Assembly: GCA_963691705.1 (NCBI GenBank)
Contig: OY829542.1
Coordinates: 42,095,105 to 42,159,104, forward strand
Origin: Viola odorata
Lineage: Eukaryota; Streptophyta; Magnoliopsida; Malpighiales; Violaceae
DNA: 64,000 nucleotides
Direction: 5' to 3'
The notes beneath the pieces are model-generated. The model saw only the letters and a list, made by a program, of their open reading frames with translations, did not search any database and had not been told where the DNA came from. Both the position numbers and the translations under genes were made by a program. Positions 1 through 9,285 of the stretch are shown piece after piece (the first letter of the stretch is position 1; the number at the start of each line of letters is the position of its first letter).

Positions 1-132
1 TCAAGTCGAGTTATCTATCTTGCGCAACGAAATCCAAGCCTAGAACTAGATCAAGTACGTGCTACGATCCTCGGGTGACCAAGGATCGTATCACCTTCAA
101 ATGCAAAATTGAGGTTTTCTACCCAGCCGTTA

Positions 133-229
133 ACGGCATGCCGCCAACCCCGTTTGTAATGTGCAATTTTAAAGATAGAATAGACAAAAGCTAGCGGCAT
201 GCCACTAGCCCCTTAGCGGCATGCCGCCA
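133..229. repeat. three copies of a GGCATGCC palindrome motif
   Basis: GCGGCATGCCGCC-like words occur near 133-145, 193-204 and 214-229, each followed by a C-rich tail. Similar CCGCCAA words occur in the Tat LTR fragment at 6420-6470. Function unknown. Confidence 0.4.
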
Positions 230-313
230 AGCCCAGACCAGAAATGCGAAGTTGGCCAATTTTAGGGCTTCGAAGCTTATTTTGTGTAATAGTTTTGCCA
301 TCTTGTAACTTAG

Positions 314-320
314 TATAAAT
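314..320 (+). promoter_or_regulatory. TATA box candidate in LTR-like sequence
   Basis: TATAAAT in AGTATAAATAG, upstream of pyrimidine-rich sequence. Typical of a plant LTR promoter, but the element is not identified. Confidence 0.4.
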
Positions 321-871
321 AGGTCTTTCCTCCTCATTTTGTAACTTAGTCTAGCTTTTGTTGAAATCCAGTTGAGAGCTTTAGCCTCCTTATTCCAACT
401 TAGGCTCTCTTAGTGCTTGCCTCCTTGGATCGGAAATCCTAAGGCTTGAGTCAAGTAAAAACATTCAACTTTCCACCTTATTTTAGTGTCAAATTTGTGT
501 TTCAAATTTATTGTGATTTCCAACATCAAAAGGACAAACAAGACCCTTGGATTCCATCGTTGTTTATTCATCCATAGAACTGAGTCTTAAACCCTTAGCC
601 CTCAGCGAAATCTTGATTAAATAAGAACCTTGGATTAATCCAAGTTGTGTGTAGTTCGTTACTACTTCTTTTGTGTGCGAGTGAATGTGAAGTATTTGTA
701 TTCATGTTTGTTGAGAGATTAAGAGCATTTTGCCCATGTGTTCAAGCTCTCCAACAAGTGAGCATCAAGTATTCATTTAATCGTTATTCAACTCACCATC
801 TCAAGTCTCATCCGCGTTCTCTTACGGGTATTTATCGTTCTTCTTTTGTTGTATCTTTGTTTGTACGTGTC

Positions 872-2400
872 TGATGAGTGTCGAATCCACCAAAAATAAA
901 TATAAGTTACAACTCGCTACTAAGAACAATTTAATTGTAGACAACAGTAAGAGGATCGATCCATAGGGAGCTATGGTGTGACTTTTGTGTGAACCTATGA
1001 TAATTAAATAACATTTAGGTGGAATTTGGGGGTTTATGATAAAACTTAAAACTATAAAGTAAATAAAGTGAGCAATTATCTTGGCCAAGAATGATGTTCT
1101 TGGTCAAGACGGCAGAATCAATAATAGAGATCGAATAAGAGAGATATTCCTAGTAGAGGCTAGCAAGCTATGAGACAAGAGATACAATCATCGACGTAGG
1201 GGTATTCATCTTCAATCTATAGAGTTGCTATAGGATCAAGGTACGCTTATGACCCCTGCTTCCCTCCTACATCAACACCACCTCAGGTATGCTTAGAGAT
1301 GATGCCTTACCAACTAGCACCTTGCTGGTTAAAGGGTTTACTGAATTGGAAGATGAACGACTAAGGAAAGACAACTCCAGACTAGTATCCTCGGGCATCA
1401 ATTGGGACTGGATCTGATTAACCTTTCCCCTACCATTTTGCGATCCCGCCCCTAGCTCATAGGCATCTACTTCAATTCTCTCGATCGATAATCCACGACC
1501 AAGGGAAATGACTGCTGTAATGACTATTCAACACTAAATTGGATAGATTTAATATCAAACATAAATACGTTAGGAATAATCACAAGATTAATTAAATGCA
1601 GATTCATAGACTAAAAAGATCGGTTAGGCCTCATGAAAACTCATGCTCATGCTTTAGCGCTTCTACTAAGAACGATGTGCTTAGCTACTTATAATCATAA
1701 CGAAAAGCAAGTAAAATATGTATTAAGATGATAGAAAATCCCCCATTTCCGAAGGAGCAAAATGTATATGAAGATGGTGACAAAACTAGAGAGAGAGATT
1801 CAAACCCACATGGCGGAACCCCTTTCTCAGAAATCTTAGAAAAGTATAAATAGTTCCCAAAAATAACCAAAAGTGGAAATTAAGGAAAATCGTATCCTAA
1901 TCAACTTTAAATTATATTTTGATTGCTCTCATCCTCACAAGGAAATATCATTAGATAAAATCAGCAGGGCGCATCTTCAATAAGCCTGTGATCAACGCTT
2001 CAATCCTCAGGGCAGGAAAAATCATCTGCCAGCGCTATCTAATCCGTTGTCTGCTCCGTAATGTTCTCTAAGTGAGGTTTGGCCAAGCGAGTCTATCTTG
2101 GTCCAGAATGCAGCCATCAACCTGCCTGCTCCATTTCTGCCAGAATTATACCCAATTCTGCTCCTTTTTACTCCGTCCCTCCAAGGTTGTCTCCTGCAAT
2201 TATCGAATGATTCGCACCAGAATCAATAGCATACCATTCGAGAATACAAGAGATTAAGTGGTAAAAACCACCACAATTAGAGCTCAATCAGTGTCTTCCG
2301 CTGTGTCCTCCCCTTATTTTCCACCGAATATTCTTGTGTTCTTCTTGTTGTGTGTTGTGTGACAAACTCAAGGCTAGATCCTTGCACAAAAGAGCATACG
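872..2400 (-). repeat. Athila-like LTR fragment, reverse orientation (borders approximate)
   Basis: Read on the reverse strand the end near 872 has the wording seen at 3' ends of Athila-type LTRs: CTCCCTATGGATCGATCC, then an AT-rich stretch, then GGATTCGACACTCATCA. A reverse-strand TATTTATAC box lies near 1844-1852. No gag or pol is attached. The left border is the TGATGAG at 872. The right border is uncertain, because a separate forward-strand spliced remnant begins by about 2445. Family assignment is by resemblance only. Confidence 0.4.
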
Positions 2401-2444
2401 GATAACCAAAACCATATCACATTGACTGCGTTTCAATTATTTCG

Positions 2445-3390
2445 GTAAGCATGTCTTCGAGTGTTGTTCATTATCCCTATTTGTGCCTTAAGCAAACAGT
2501 TTTGGGAAATTTAACTTCTTTTTCATTTTGGCAGAAATCAACATCGAGAAGAAGAAGTTTCGGTAAATCACGATTTAATAGTTAGTTGTAATAATTAGTA
2601 GTTATAAATTGGTACATTGTGTGTAACATCAATTACTTTTGGCTAGTTTTTCCAGAAGGCCAACCTGACCACAATGTGGACTAGTATGAGTTTGGAAGAG
2701 AAAAAGGAATGGAAGAATAAGACGAAAGATCTTTTTAGAGAGATGAAAGAAATTAATTCTAAGATTCCTAAGGTAGTTGAGGTAATAAAATTGCTAAATT
2801 CTGAATATATCTTCCGTTTGTGAAAAACTTTGATATAAATGCATGCGCACATTGGTCTTCATTTAGAGTAGTTTGATGGGCTAATATTTGGCCCAAAACT
2901 TTTAATTTGCAAATTCATAGTCTATCTTGAGTATGTGAATACTTTGTAAGATACTAATGCATGCGCTTGGTGGTGTTGATTTAGAATTGTTTTTTGGAGA
3001 AATAATTACACTAAAACATTATAATTACAAAAGTGTGAGTTTATCTGAACTATGTGCGTAGTGAGTAATGCATTTTGTCCTCTATTGGATATTGACATTA
3101 TCTAATATGTTAATCCTCTTTTGTATAACATAGGGACGGTTATATTCGAAGCTAAATTTGCATGATTTTAGCAAAGTTGTTGGGACCTTGACTCCATCTC
3201 AACTAGATTCAGTAAGGGCGATGGGTTTTAGAGGGATAATTAAAATCAGGCCACAATGACTCAGTCTGAAGCGCTGCAGGAGTTAATGGTATTTTTCATG
3301 TTGAGGATAAGAAGCATCGAGTCTATGGGAAGGAGATCGACTTCAATGATGTTGTTGTCGGTAAGATGTTTGGACTTAATGTCCAGTAGC
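2445..3390 (+). pseudogene. remnant of a multi-exon gene, plant-mobile-domain-like
   Basis: Exon-intron grammar is visible on the forward strand. There are donors GTAAGC at 2445, GTAAAT at 2563 and GTAATA at 2782, and acceptors GCAG ending 2534, CCAG ending 2655 and ATAG ending 3133. Exon 2656-2781 is an open 42-codon lysine- and glutamate-rich segment. It joins in phase to an exon from 3134 that reads open for about 36 codons to a TGA near 3257. After an indel a further frame (about 3288-3390) reads GKEIDFNDVVVGKMFGLNV. The pattern 'MGF-RG-I-KI' followed by 'DFNDVVVGKMFGL' resembles the N-terminal region of plant mobile-domain or Ulp1-associated proteins carried by Mutator-like elements. That assignment is by eye. 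The remnant is cut by a chromovirus end at about 3467. Confidence 0.4.
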
Positions 3391-3466
3391 TTATAGATAA
3401 TAGGAAGCAATACAGGGATTGTTACAACATAAAAATTCATACCTCGACCGAGGAAATTGGTCTCTC

Positions 3467-3547
3467 TTTTGTAGGTACTATAGATAGCAATGGCAAAGGA
3501 ACAGAGCGTGCAGATTCGAGGACGAATCCATTTAAAGAGGGAGGGGA
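3467..3547 (+). pseudogene. chromovirus pol C-terminal tail (fragment)
   Basis: The short open stretch ends in ADSRTNPFKEGGDDT followed directly by TGATACGAG. Chromoviruses of the type seen at 18097-25667 end pol in the same way: an acidic stretch, 'NPFKEGG-D', then the LTR. Only the last codons before the 3' LTR remain. The body of pol is missing and the preceding sequence is the unrelated spliced remnant. The purine-rich AAAGAGGGAGGGGA just before the LTR is the likely polypurine tract. Confidence 0.55.
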
Positions 3548-4195
3548 TGATACGAGTTCAAGGACTCTCATTCGTATCCGCGTAGTGACCTCTCGGGTAG
3601 GCCGTGCAAACCATGAAGAATACCGCGCCAAACCCTCGCAAACCATGAGGACCTCCGGGCGAGGCCAAGAGCACAAGGTACGTCAACCCTAGCGTCCGCG
3701 AAGGCCGATGCGCTGGCCATCCGAGCCCTTGCTCTAGCCTTCCAAAGACCAAGCCAAGCCCATCTCCAAGCCCACGGCCAAGGCTTCAAGTTAGGGGAAG
3801 TTTAGGGTTTCCTAATGTAATAACTCCCAAGCTATAAATAGAAGGAGATAGCCTCTTTTATAGCTTGTTTTTGATTTTAAGTGAGTTATCTCCATCAAGA
3901 CCAAGTAGCTAGGCTTTGCCTCTAGGGTTCTTAAAACCGGTATTCTTCATCAAGCTAACACATTTCGGCTTGATCATTACTTGATCAATTAAGGGAAGGT
4001 TTCAGCTTAGAGATCCTTGTAATCGCTTGAATATAAGTTTTATATAAAGTTTCTATTTAATCATCTCTACTCTTCATCCATCTAATACCGCTGCATCTAC
4101 TCCATAAACACCAACAAATATCCATCCATACACCCACAATTTGAGCATTTGCCACCTCCTAAAGGAGACTAGATCCTTCCTCAAGAACATCACGG
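3548..4195 (+). repeat. chromovirus-type LTR, forward (right border approximate)
   Basis: Begins TGATACGAG immediately after a polypurine tract and pol tail. It contains GCTATAAATAG at 3831-3841 and a long pyrimidine-rich leader-like half. The end near 4195 is not fixed, because neither a primer-binding site nor a second LTR is present. Confidence 0.5.
3833..3840 (+). promoter_or_regulatory. TATA box of forward chromovirus LTR
   Basis: TATAAATA within the LTR that starts at 3548; position about 285 bp into the LTR is normal for U3. Confidence 0.55.
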
Positions 4196-4245
4196 TTTCA
4201 TCCTTCAAGAGAAGCCGAGAAGTTATCACAAGAGGTCACACTAAA

Positions 4246-4886
4246 TGTTGACACAAAACAAGTACAAGGACACACAAAAGGAGGACTCAGAAATACAACG
4301 GACAGAAGGAAGATAAGATACAAAAAGTATGAGGAGGTTACTGTTGGAGTGAAGACAAACGGAATGGACGAAGTTGAACATGGAGAATAGTATAGAACAT
4401 ATACGAGACTTGAAGAACACAATGTTGGAAAATGATAGATGAGGCACACATATATTTCTTACACAAAATAGCAATCAACAATTACAAGGTTTGATTTCCC
4501 AAAGAGAGATAGGGAGGAGTATTCTCAACTCAAGCTATCTCTCTCAAGAAAGGAAGGAGTGAGTTTAGAGGTGAAGGGGAGGAGTATTCTCACTCGACAA
4601 TTCACTCACAAAACTAAACTAACTATAAAATGAGAGGGGTGGCCTATTTATACATGGTTGGCCTTACAAAATAAATTGAGAGATTTGTGGTACCATCACC
4701 AAGACCTTGCTGCTCGATCCCAGTATGGTGTGCGATAAGTGTCAAGGTCCGGTACTTAGCATGAAGGGATTCTTGGGTCGTTGTAGCCTCAATCCAAAGC
4801 ATCAACTTCTTAGCCATGCTATGCATGATTGGCCCCTAGGCATGATGTCTTCAGCTTCTAGGTTAGGTGTGGTCATGAACACATCA
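4246..4886 (-). repeat. chromovirus-type LTR, reverse (left border approximate)
   Basis: On the reverse strand the pol tail 'DSRADSFKRGGDD' is followed by TGATGTGTTC, which starts this LTR at 4886. The purine run GAGGAGGAGA next to it is the polypurine tract. A TATAAATA box lies at 4645-4652 on the reverse strand. A plausible 3' end is GTGTCAACA at 4246, giving TG...CA termini, but this is a guess. Confidence 0.5.
4645..4652 (-). promoter_or_regulatory. TATA box of reverse chromovirus LTR
   Basis: Reverse-strand TATAAATAGGCC, about 235 bp into the LTR that starts at 4886. Confidence 0.55.
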
Positions 4887-6332
4887 TCTCCTCCTCTTTT
4901 GAAAGAATCCGCCCTCGAATCCATTTCTTGAGCGTCCGCGGTGCCTTCATGGCAAAGAGATAAGTCATTAACATTAAATGTATTGCTTATTGGTGTTGAC
5001 GTGGTGGAGGATTTGGAAAGGACCATCGTCTCGGGGACTTAGTTTGTCTCGCCTTTGGTGAGAAAATCGATCCTTGCACCAATGAAGTCAAACCCATTGG
5101 CCATGCTCAAATGAGGTAGGCGTCTTGCCCTTGTTACGCTTGGCTGCCTCACGCTCGTTCATGCTTTCGATATTCTTGTGGACTTGCTCATGGAGCTTCT
5201 TGACTTTTGTGGCCTTGGCATTCCCATCTACACACTTAAGAGAACTCACGGGCAAGGGTAAGAGATCGAGAGGGTAAGGGTTTGAACCCGTAGACCACCT
5301 CAAAATCCAATGGAAGAATGGTATACATGATTATAGACAAATTCAACAAATACAAGACAACCTTCCCATTTCATTCCATGCTTAGTAACCATTACTCGAA
5401 GTAGTGATCCTAAAGTCCTATTCACCACCTCCGTTTCCCCATCCGTTTGTGGATGGCATGTGGTGGAGAAGAGGAGTTTAGTACCTAACTTCGCCCATAG
5501 AGTCCGCCAAAAGTGACTTAAAAACTTGGTATCTCTATCACTCATAATTCTTTTAGGCATGTCATGGATGCACATAACATATTGGAAGAATAAATGTGCA
5601 ATGTGTGTGGCGTCATGTGTCTTTGCGCATGGTATGAAGTGTGCCATTTTTTAGAAGCGATCAACCACAACAAAGATAGAGTCAATGCCATGTCTAGACC
5701 TAGGTAAGCCTAATACAAAATCCATAGTGAGCAATGGGAAGGGGAATGTAAATCACATGATGCTTGGATGTGGATTTAGCTTTCTTACAAACAACGCATC
5801 GGTTCACAATTTTATTTACATCTACCTTCATCCGTGGCCAAAAGAAGTTTAATTTTAAAGCATGCAAGGTTTTGACCATACCAAAATGTCCACTCAAAGA
5901 TCCACAATGAGCTTTTAAAATAAGTAAATCTCTAATGCTAGAGCGGGGTATGCATAGTCTATCATGCTTGAACAAAAAGTTGTCACACTTAAAGAAATGC
6001 AAGTGTGGTCCGTGTGCACATGCTGCATATATGTCTCGAAAATCCTCGTCATTCTCATACAACTCAATCAAGTGAGAAAAACCAAATATTTGTGCATCGA
6101 GGGAGTTCAAGAGAGCGTACCTTATTGAGAAGACGTCGGCCACCACATTCTCCTTGCCTTGTTTGTACTTGATGGTGTATGGAAATACCTTGATAAATTT
6201 CATCTATTTCGCATGTCTTTTGTTGAGCTTTGCTTGGCCTTGTAGGAACTTCAAGCTCAAGTGGTCCGTGTGGATGACAAACTGATTTGGTAACAAGTAA
6301 TGCTCCCACACCATAAGTGCCCTCACCAAAGC
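4887..6332 (-). pseudogene. chromovirus pol fragment: RNase H end, integrase, C-terminal tail
   Basis: Reverse-strand reading gives, in order, the end of RNase H ('[11 protein letters not shown]', then 'YKQGKENVVADVFS'), an integrase zinc-binding segment (HCGSLSGHFG with CVVCKKAK), an integrase core ('MAHFIPC', [12 protein letters not shown], then [13 protein letters not shown]) and a basic C-terminal tail ending at the LTR at 4886. Function in the parent element would be cDNA integration. It is broken by stops near 6202, 5700 and 5300 and by frame changes in the tail. Reverse transcriptase, protease and gag are absent, because the fragment stops abruptly at 6332 where a Tat-type LTR start (TGATAACAAT) intervenes. 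It is close to, but clearly diverged from, the chromovirus at 18097-25667. Confidence 0.8.
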
Positions 6333-6515
6333 TGATAACAATAGAAGTAATTCCAGGGCGATTCCAGAAGTATTTCCGTCCTTACCCCAGCATCAAGGCC
6401 GGAATACTGTATCCCCTATAGGGCGTCCGCCGCCAAGGTTGCCGCCCCTTACCCGCCGCCAAGGGCATTCATAAGACCCAATTATGTTTGCATATCAAAA
6501 ATAATACTATTGAGT
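6333..6515 (+). repeat. fragment of a Tat-type LTR (first part)
   Basis: Starts TGATAACAATAGAAG and continues with TATTTCCGTCCTTACC and AAGGCCGGAATACTG, wording shared with the starts of the Tat-2 (32342-32440) and Tat-3 (38686-38780) LTRs. The rest of the LTR is missing or replaced by Athila-like sequence from about 6516. The exact break is not resolved. Confidence 0.55.
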
Positions 6516-8030
6516 TGATAGCACGTTTCATGGTCTCGGTTTTACCCTCTTTTCTAGCCCTTTCGGGGGCTTGATATTGCTATTTGACCCTTATTCCAAT
6601 CTTATTTGCAGAATAGCGATAAAAGAGGGAAATGATCGAAAAGAAGCCATTTCGGAGCAATTCTGAGGAATTCCAGTTTCAAGGCCTAGAAGAAAGAACG
6701 TTGTCAAGACCTCGACGCGAACCAGACCAGTGCGCTGTCTCAAGGCCTCGACAGTTCTGCATCTTCCATCAAAGAAAAGCATCTCCAAAGATCCGAACGG
6801 AAACTCCTGCGCTTCCAGAAGGCATCAGACATGTCAGGAATCCCAGAATATTCCCTTTGCAAGGACATGTGCTGTCACGTCCTCATTGCCCTTATCTGTT
6901 TTGTCTCCTAGTTAGTATTAGGCTATATAAGCATAGTGCTAGGGTTTTTTGTGACAACGGCTGTCCAAGGATATTTTCTTACATTAATTCCAGTGTTTAT
7001 TTTCTGGGGATCTCCTCCTCTTATCATCAAGAATAGCCTTTGTTTCAAGCTTGGATAATTAATTCATCTACCAGTTTCCTCTACTTCCTTTTTACTCTCT
7101 TTGTTATTGCATGCTTATATATATCTACTGTTTATATTTTAGTATGAGTAGCTAAATACCCCTTTCTTAGTGAAGGGTGTTTCAAGGGTTGTAGGGTTCG
7201 GCTAAGAGGTCTAATGCAAGCTTAATATATTCTCTTGTGGCACATAATCGTTTACCGTTTTAATTCCATACTTGTCTAGAAATATTAAGAGTCTGATCAC
7301 CTGTTAGTATTTCTGCATGAGTAAATGTCATTTCCAAGGTTATACCTGACGCGATGCCCTGGAATAGTAGTAGACACTTAGTAGAGGTAGTGCGAGAGAC
7401 CTTTGTCTAGGGGTAAACAGTTATCTAGGGTATGGGATACGGGTCTGACAAACCGAGCTATCGCGCCCTAGATCTGTCTTACCTCCCTTCATGGGCGTTC
7501 TGAATTTGACCTCCCCGCATTCATGCCTGGGAGGATGGCGGAACGTCAAGGTCACCTCATATGTGGAAACGGGGGGTGACTTTTATCTAAGAAGGTAAGC
7601 AGGGGATGCGGTGTGGAAACGCGGTCCCTATAGTAGATCTGTACCTGAGTCTAGAATATTTTTGTACCAATGACTAGCCAACCTAGAAAACAACCCAAGG
7701 AAGCACCTTTCGCTAAGATCTCGTCTTATTTGACTAATATCTTTTCTATTACTTTTCCAGCCCTCGATCGGTTTATATTTCTTGCCCTGGATTACATTTT
7801 ATTTTCATGCCCTAGATAAATGCTTTACAATTCTGTTTTGTTAGCTCCCATACTCTGCGTTGATTAACTTGTTAATCAACATAACCCCCCCCCCCCAGTA
7901 GTGTTATTTCGGTTAGATCTGTTGCATATTGCCTTGTCATACATCTTCATTAGAAATTTACTCCTTCAATCTCTGCGGTTCGACCCTGTCTTGCCCTGTA
8001 CATATTAATTTGTGCATCTAGGCACCAGTA
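6516..8030 (+). repeat. Athila-like LTR, forward (borders approximate)
   Basis: Starts TGATAGCACGTTTCATGG and carries the words TTTTCTAGCCC and GGCTTGATATTGC, typical of Athila LTRs. It has a TATATAA box at 6924-6930 and ends with CTCTGCGGTTCGACCCTG followed by GCATCTAGGCACCA near 8024. Length of about 1.5 kb fits Athila LTRs. A C homopolymer of about 14 lies near 7885. No forward gag follows; a reverse-strand gag fragment does. Confidence 0.5.
6924..6930 (+). promoter_or_regulatory. TATA box of Athila-like LTR
   Basis: TATATAA in GGCTATATAAGC, about 410 bp into the LTR. Confidence 0.5.
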
Positions 8031-8035
8031 AAATA

Positions 8036-8609
8036 TTAGTATATTTGAGTGACGATCATGAGTCTACTAACCTCATCCGTAGGGGGTGCAGGTGGTGCTG
8101 GGTACTGGAATTGTTGGGTATGCTGAAGGTTAAACGATGGCTGAGATTGATTTAGGTATTGGTGTTGCTGCAGTGACTGACTAGGCCCTGACGGTGGCAG
8201 ATTGGACCAACTTAGGTTAGGATGGTGCCACCCCTGGTTATAGTTGTTGGTATAAGGACCAAACTGCCATGGGGCTCCACTGTAATTTCCATCCGCATTG
8301 ACTCGGATCTCATTAAGAACGTGGGGGCAAGCATTCGTCGGATGATCAATAAAGTTGCAAAATTCACAAGCCTTGACATAGACAGGTTGTTCTGCTGCCA
8401 TGTTTCGGAGTATAGTGGTGATGGTGGTGAGCTATTTTTCCATAGCAGCAGCACGCACATATTGGGAAGATGTAGCTCTCTCTGAGGTCATGCCATGAGT
8501 TCAATGGCCGCCTTAGCAGCGGCTGGCGTGAGAGCAACAAGAGAACCACGACTAGTAGTGTCCAGCAAGGCCTTGCCATTCCCTTAGAATCCTTCATAGA
8601 AATACTGGA
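8036..8609 (-). pseudogene. Athila-like gag fragment with CCHC zinc knuckle
   Basis: Reverse-strand reading 8036-8401 is open and contains CEFCNFIDHPTNAC, a C-x2-C-x4-H-x4-C knuckle. A proline- and glutamine-rich stretch with 'NYNQGWHHPNLSW' follows, the usual order in Athila gag. Upstream, to 8609, a second frame reads 'YFYEGF', 'LLDTTSRGSLVALTPA' and 'AIELMA', the segment preceding the knuckle in Athila gag, so at least one frameshift separates them. The capsid core and all of pol are missing. The fragment is cut at 8609 by the start of Tat-2; the last five bases, CTGGA, are the expected target duplication of Tat-2. Confidence 0.6.
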
Positions 8610-8624
8610 TGATAACAACAGAGG
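8610..8624 (+). repeat. first 15 bp of the Tat-2 5' LTR
   Basis: TGATAACAACAGAGG is continued at 32342 (CAGTTCCAGAGG) after removing Tat-1 and one copy of its AGAGG target duplication. The joined start matches the wording at 6333 and 38686. Confidence 0.85.
8620..8624 (+). repeat. target-site duplication of Tat-1, left copy (AGAGG)
   Basis: AGAGG directly before TGATAAC at 8625 and again at 32337-32341 directly after TTATCA at 32336. Confidence 0.95.
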
Positions 8625-8837
8625 TGATAACAATTAAGACAATCCTAAGGGCATTGCTATAATTATGACCCCTGAGGAGGACGGAATCCTATAGCCATAT
8701 CGGACATCTAAGCTATCACTGCTAGACTATGAGGTGTTTTCTGGGATGGTCGACATCAGCGGGGGGGGAGGTCTCACGCGTCTCTACACGCACGACATCA
8801 TCCCATCCCAGGGCAGCTACGACACCACCCACGGAGT

Positions 8838-8979
8838 TATCGCCCCCGACATCACCATGGGTATCGCCCTCGGCACCCTCCTCGGAGGTATCGCCCATGA
8901 CGTCAGATCCAGGTATCGCCCGTGACGTCAGCCAGAGCGTTATCTTTCCAGGATATCGCCTTTTTGCCCAGATATCGCC
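8838..8979 (+). promoter_or_regulatory. array of six TATCGCC motifs in U3
   Basis: TATCGCC starts at 8838, 8862, 8889, 8914, 8954 and 8973. The first four are spaced about 25 bp apart. All lie upstream of the TATA box. Repeated, evenly spaced words in U3 suggest a protein-binding array; the factor is unknown. Confidence 0.5.
8898..8930. promoter_or_regulatory. paired TGACGTCA bZIP-type sites
   Basis: Perfect TGACGTCA palindromes at 8898-8905 and 8923-8930, about 60-90 bp before the TATA box. Pairs of TGACG are the known target of plant TGA-class bZIP factors (as-1-like elements). The pair is kept in the 3' LTR (32034-32041, 32059-32066) and in the left LTR of Tat-4 (50905-50912, 50930-50937). 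Confidence 0.5.
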
Positions 8980-8989
8980 CCCAGCGGCC

Positions 8990-8997
8990 TATAAATA
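8990..8997 (+). promoter_or_regulatory. TATA box of Tat-1 5' LTR
   Basis: TATAAATA in GGCCTATAAATATCCCC; expected RNA start about 30 bp downstream. The 3' LTR copy is at 32126-32133. Confidence 0.75.
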
Positions 8998-9094
8998 TCC
9001 CCTCATTTTTAAAACATCGGGTAAGCCTAAGATTGCCTTCTAGAACCTCTGCTATTTTGAACCACTTACTGACTTAAGCATCGGAGTGTCTACG

Positions 9095-9111
9095 CCGGAG
9101 CCCCCCTCCGG
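9095..9111 (+). other. conserved CCGGAG-loop-CTCCGG hairpin in the RNA leader
   Basis: Six-base stem with a 5-base C-rich loop, downstream of the predicted RNA start. The same stem is in Tat-2 (32713-32729) and, longer, in the left LTR of Tat-4 (50725-50743). Confidence 0.5.
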
Positions 9112-9202
9112 TGCTTTGCAGGTGTGTCCGACGTCAGCTACAGCGACTCAAACCAACAGAAGCCATCGTCCCGATCGTCTCAAAGATTGAATCTTATCAA
9201 AT

Positions 9203-9221
9203 TGGGGCTTTCATTGAGAGC
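9203..9221 (+). other. primer-binding site candidate of Tat-1
   Basis: TGGGGCTTTCATTGAGAGC three bases after the LTR. The family form is TGGTGCTTTCATTGAGAGC (32824-32842, 38910-38928, reverse 60633-60651); Tat-1 has one G for T. The complement ends in CCA as a tRNA would. I do not recognise which tRNA. Confidence 0.6.
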
Positions 9222-9285
9222 CTTGGTCCATTAAGTGAGCGTCCTTAATAGCCAAGCTCTGTTTTACCCAGAGATCGGAACAATC

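Larger units (their letters stand above)
1..871. other. AT-rich LTR-like noncoding sequence
   Basis: No coding frame with recognisable similarity is seen. The stretch has the look of an LTR and leader: short GC-rich repeats, a TATA box at 314-320, then a long pyrimidine-rich AT-rich tract. No partner LTR or primer-binding site is visible, so family and borders are unknown. Confidence 0.35.
8625..9199 (+). repeat. Tat-1 5' LTR
   Basis: 575 bp, starts TGATAACAATTAAG and ends GAATCTTATCA. U3 holds six TATCGCC words and two TGACGTCA sites. A TATA box is at 8990 and a hairpin at 9095-9111. A G tract lies at 8760-8767. Confidence 0.93.

Noticed and set aside
3437..3789. Three overlapping reverse frames with Arg/Trp/Pro-rich content
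   Set aside because: They lie in the forward chromovirus LTR, overlap each other and look like by-products of GC-rich LTR sequence.
7880..7895. C run as assembly gap or vector
   Set aside because: Flanking Athila-like LTR wording continues on both sides, so it is an ordinary homopolymer.
8729..9043. Open frames across the Tat-1 LTR (also 31865-32179)
   Set aside because: They span U3, the TATA box and the leader, and repeat in both LTRs. They are open only because of the TATCGCC and CACC-rich repeats.
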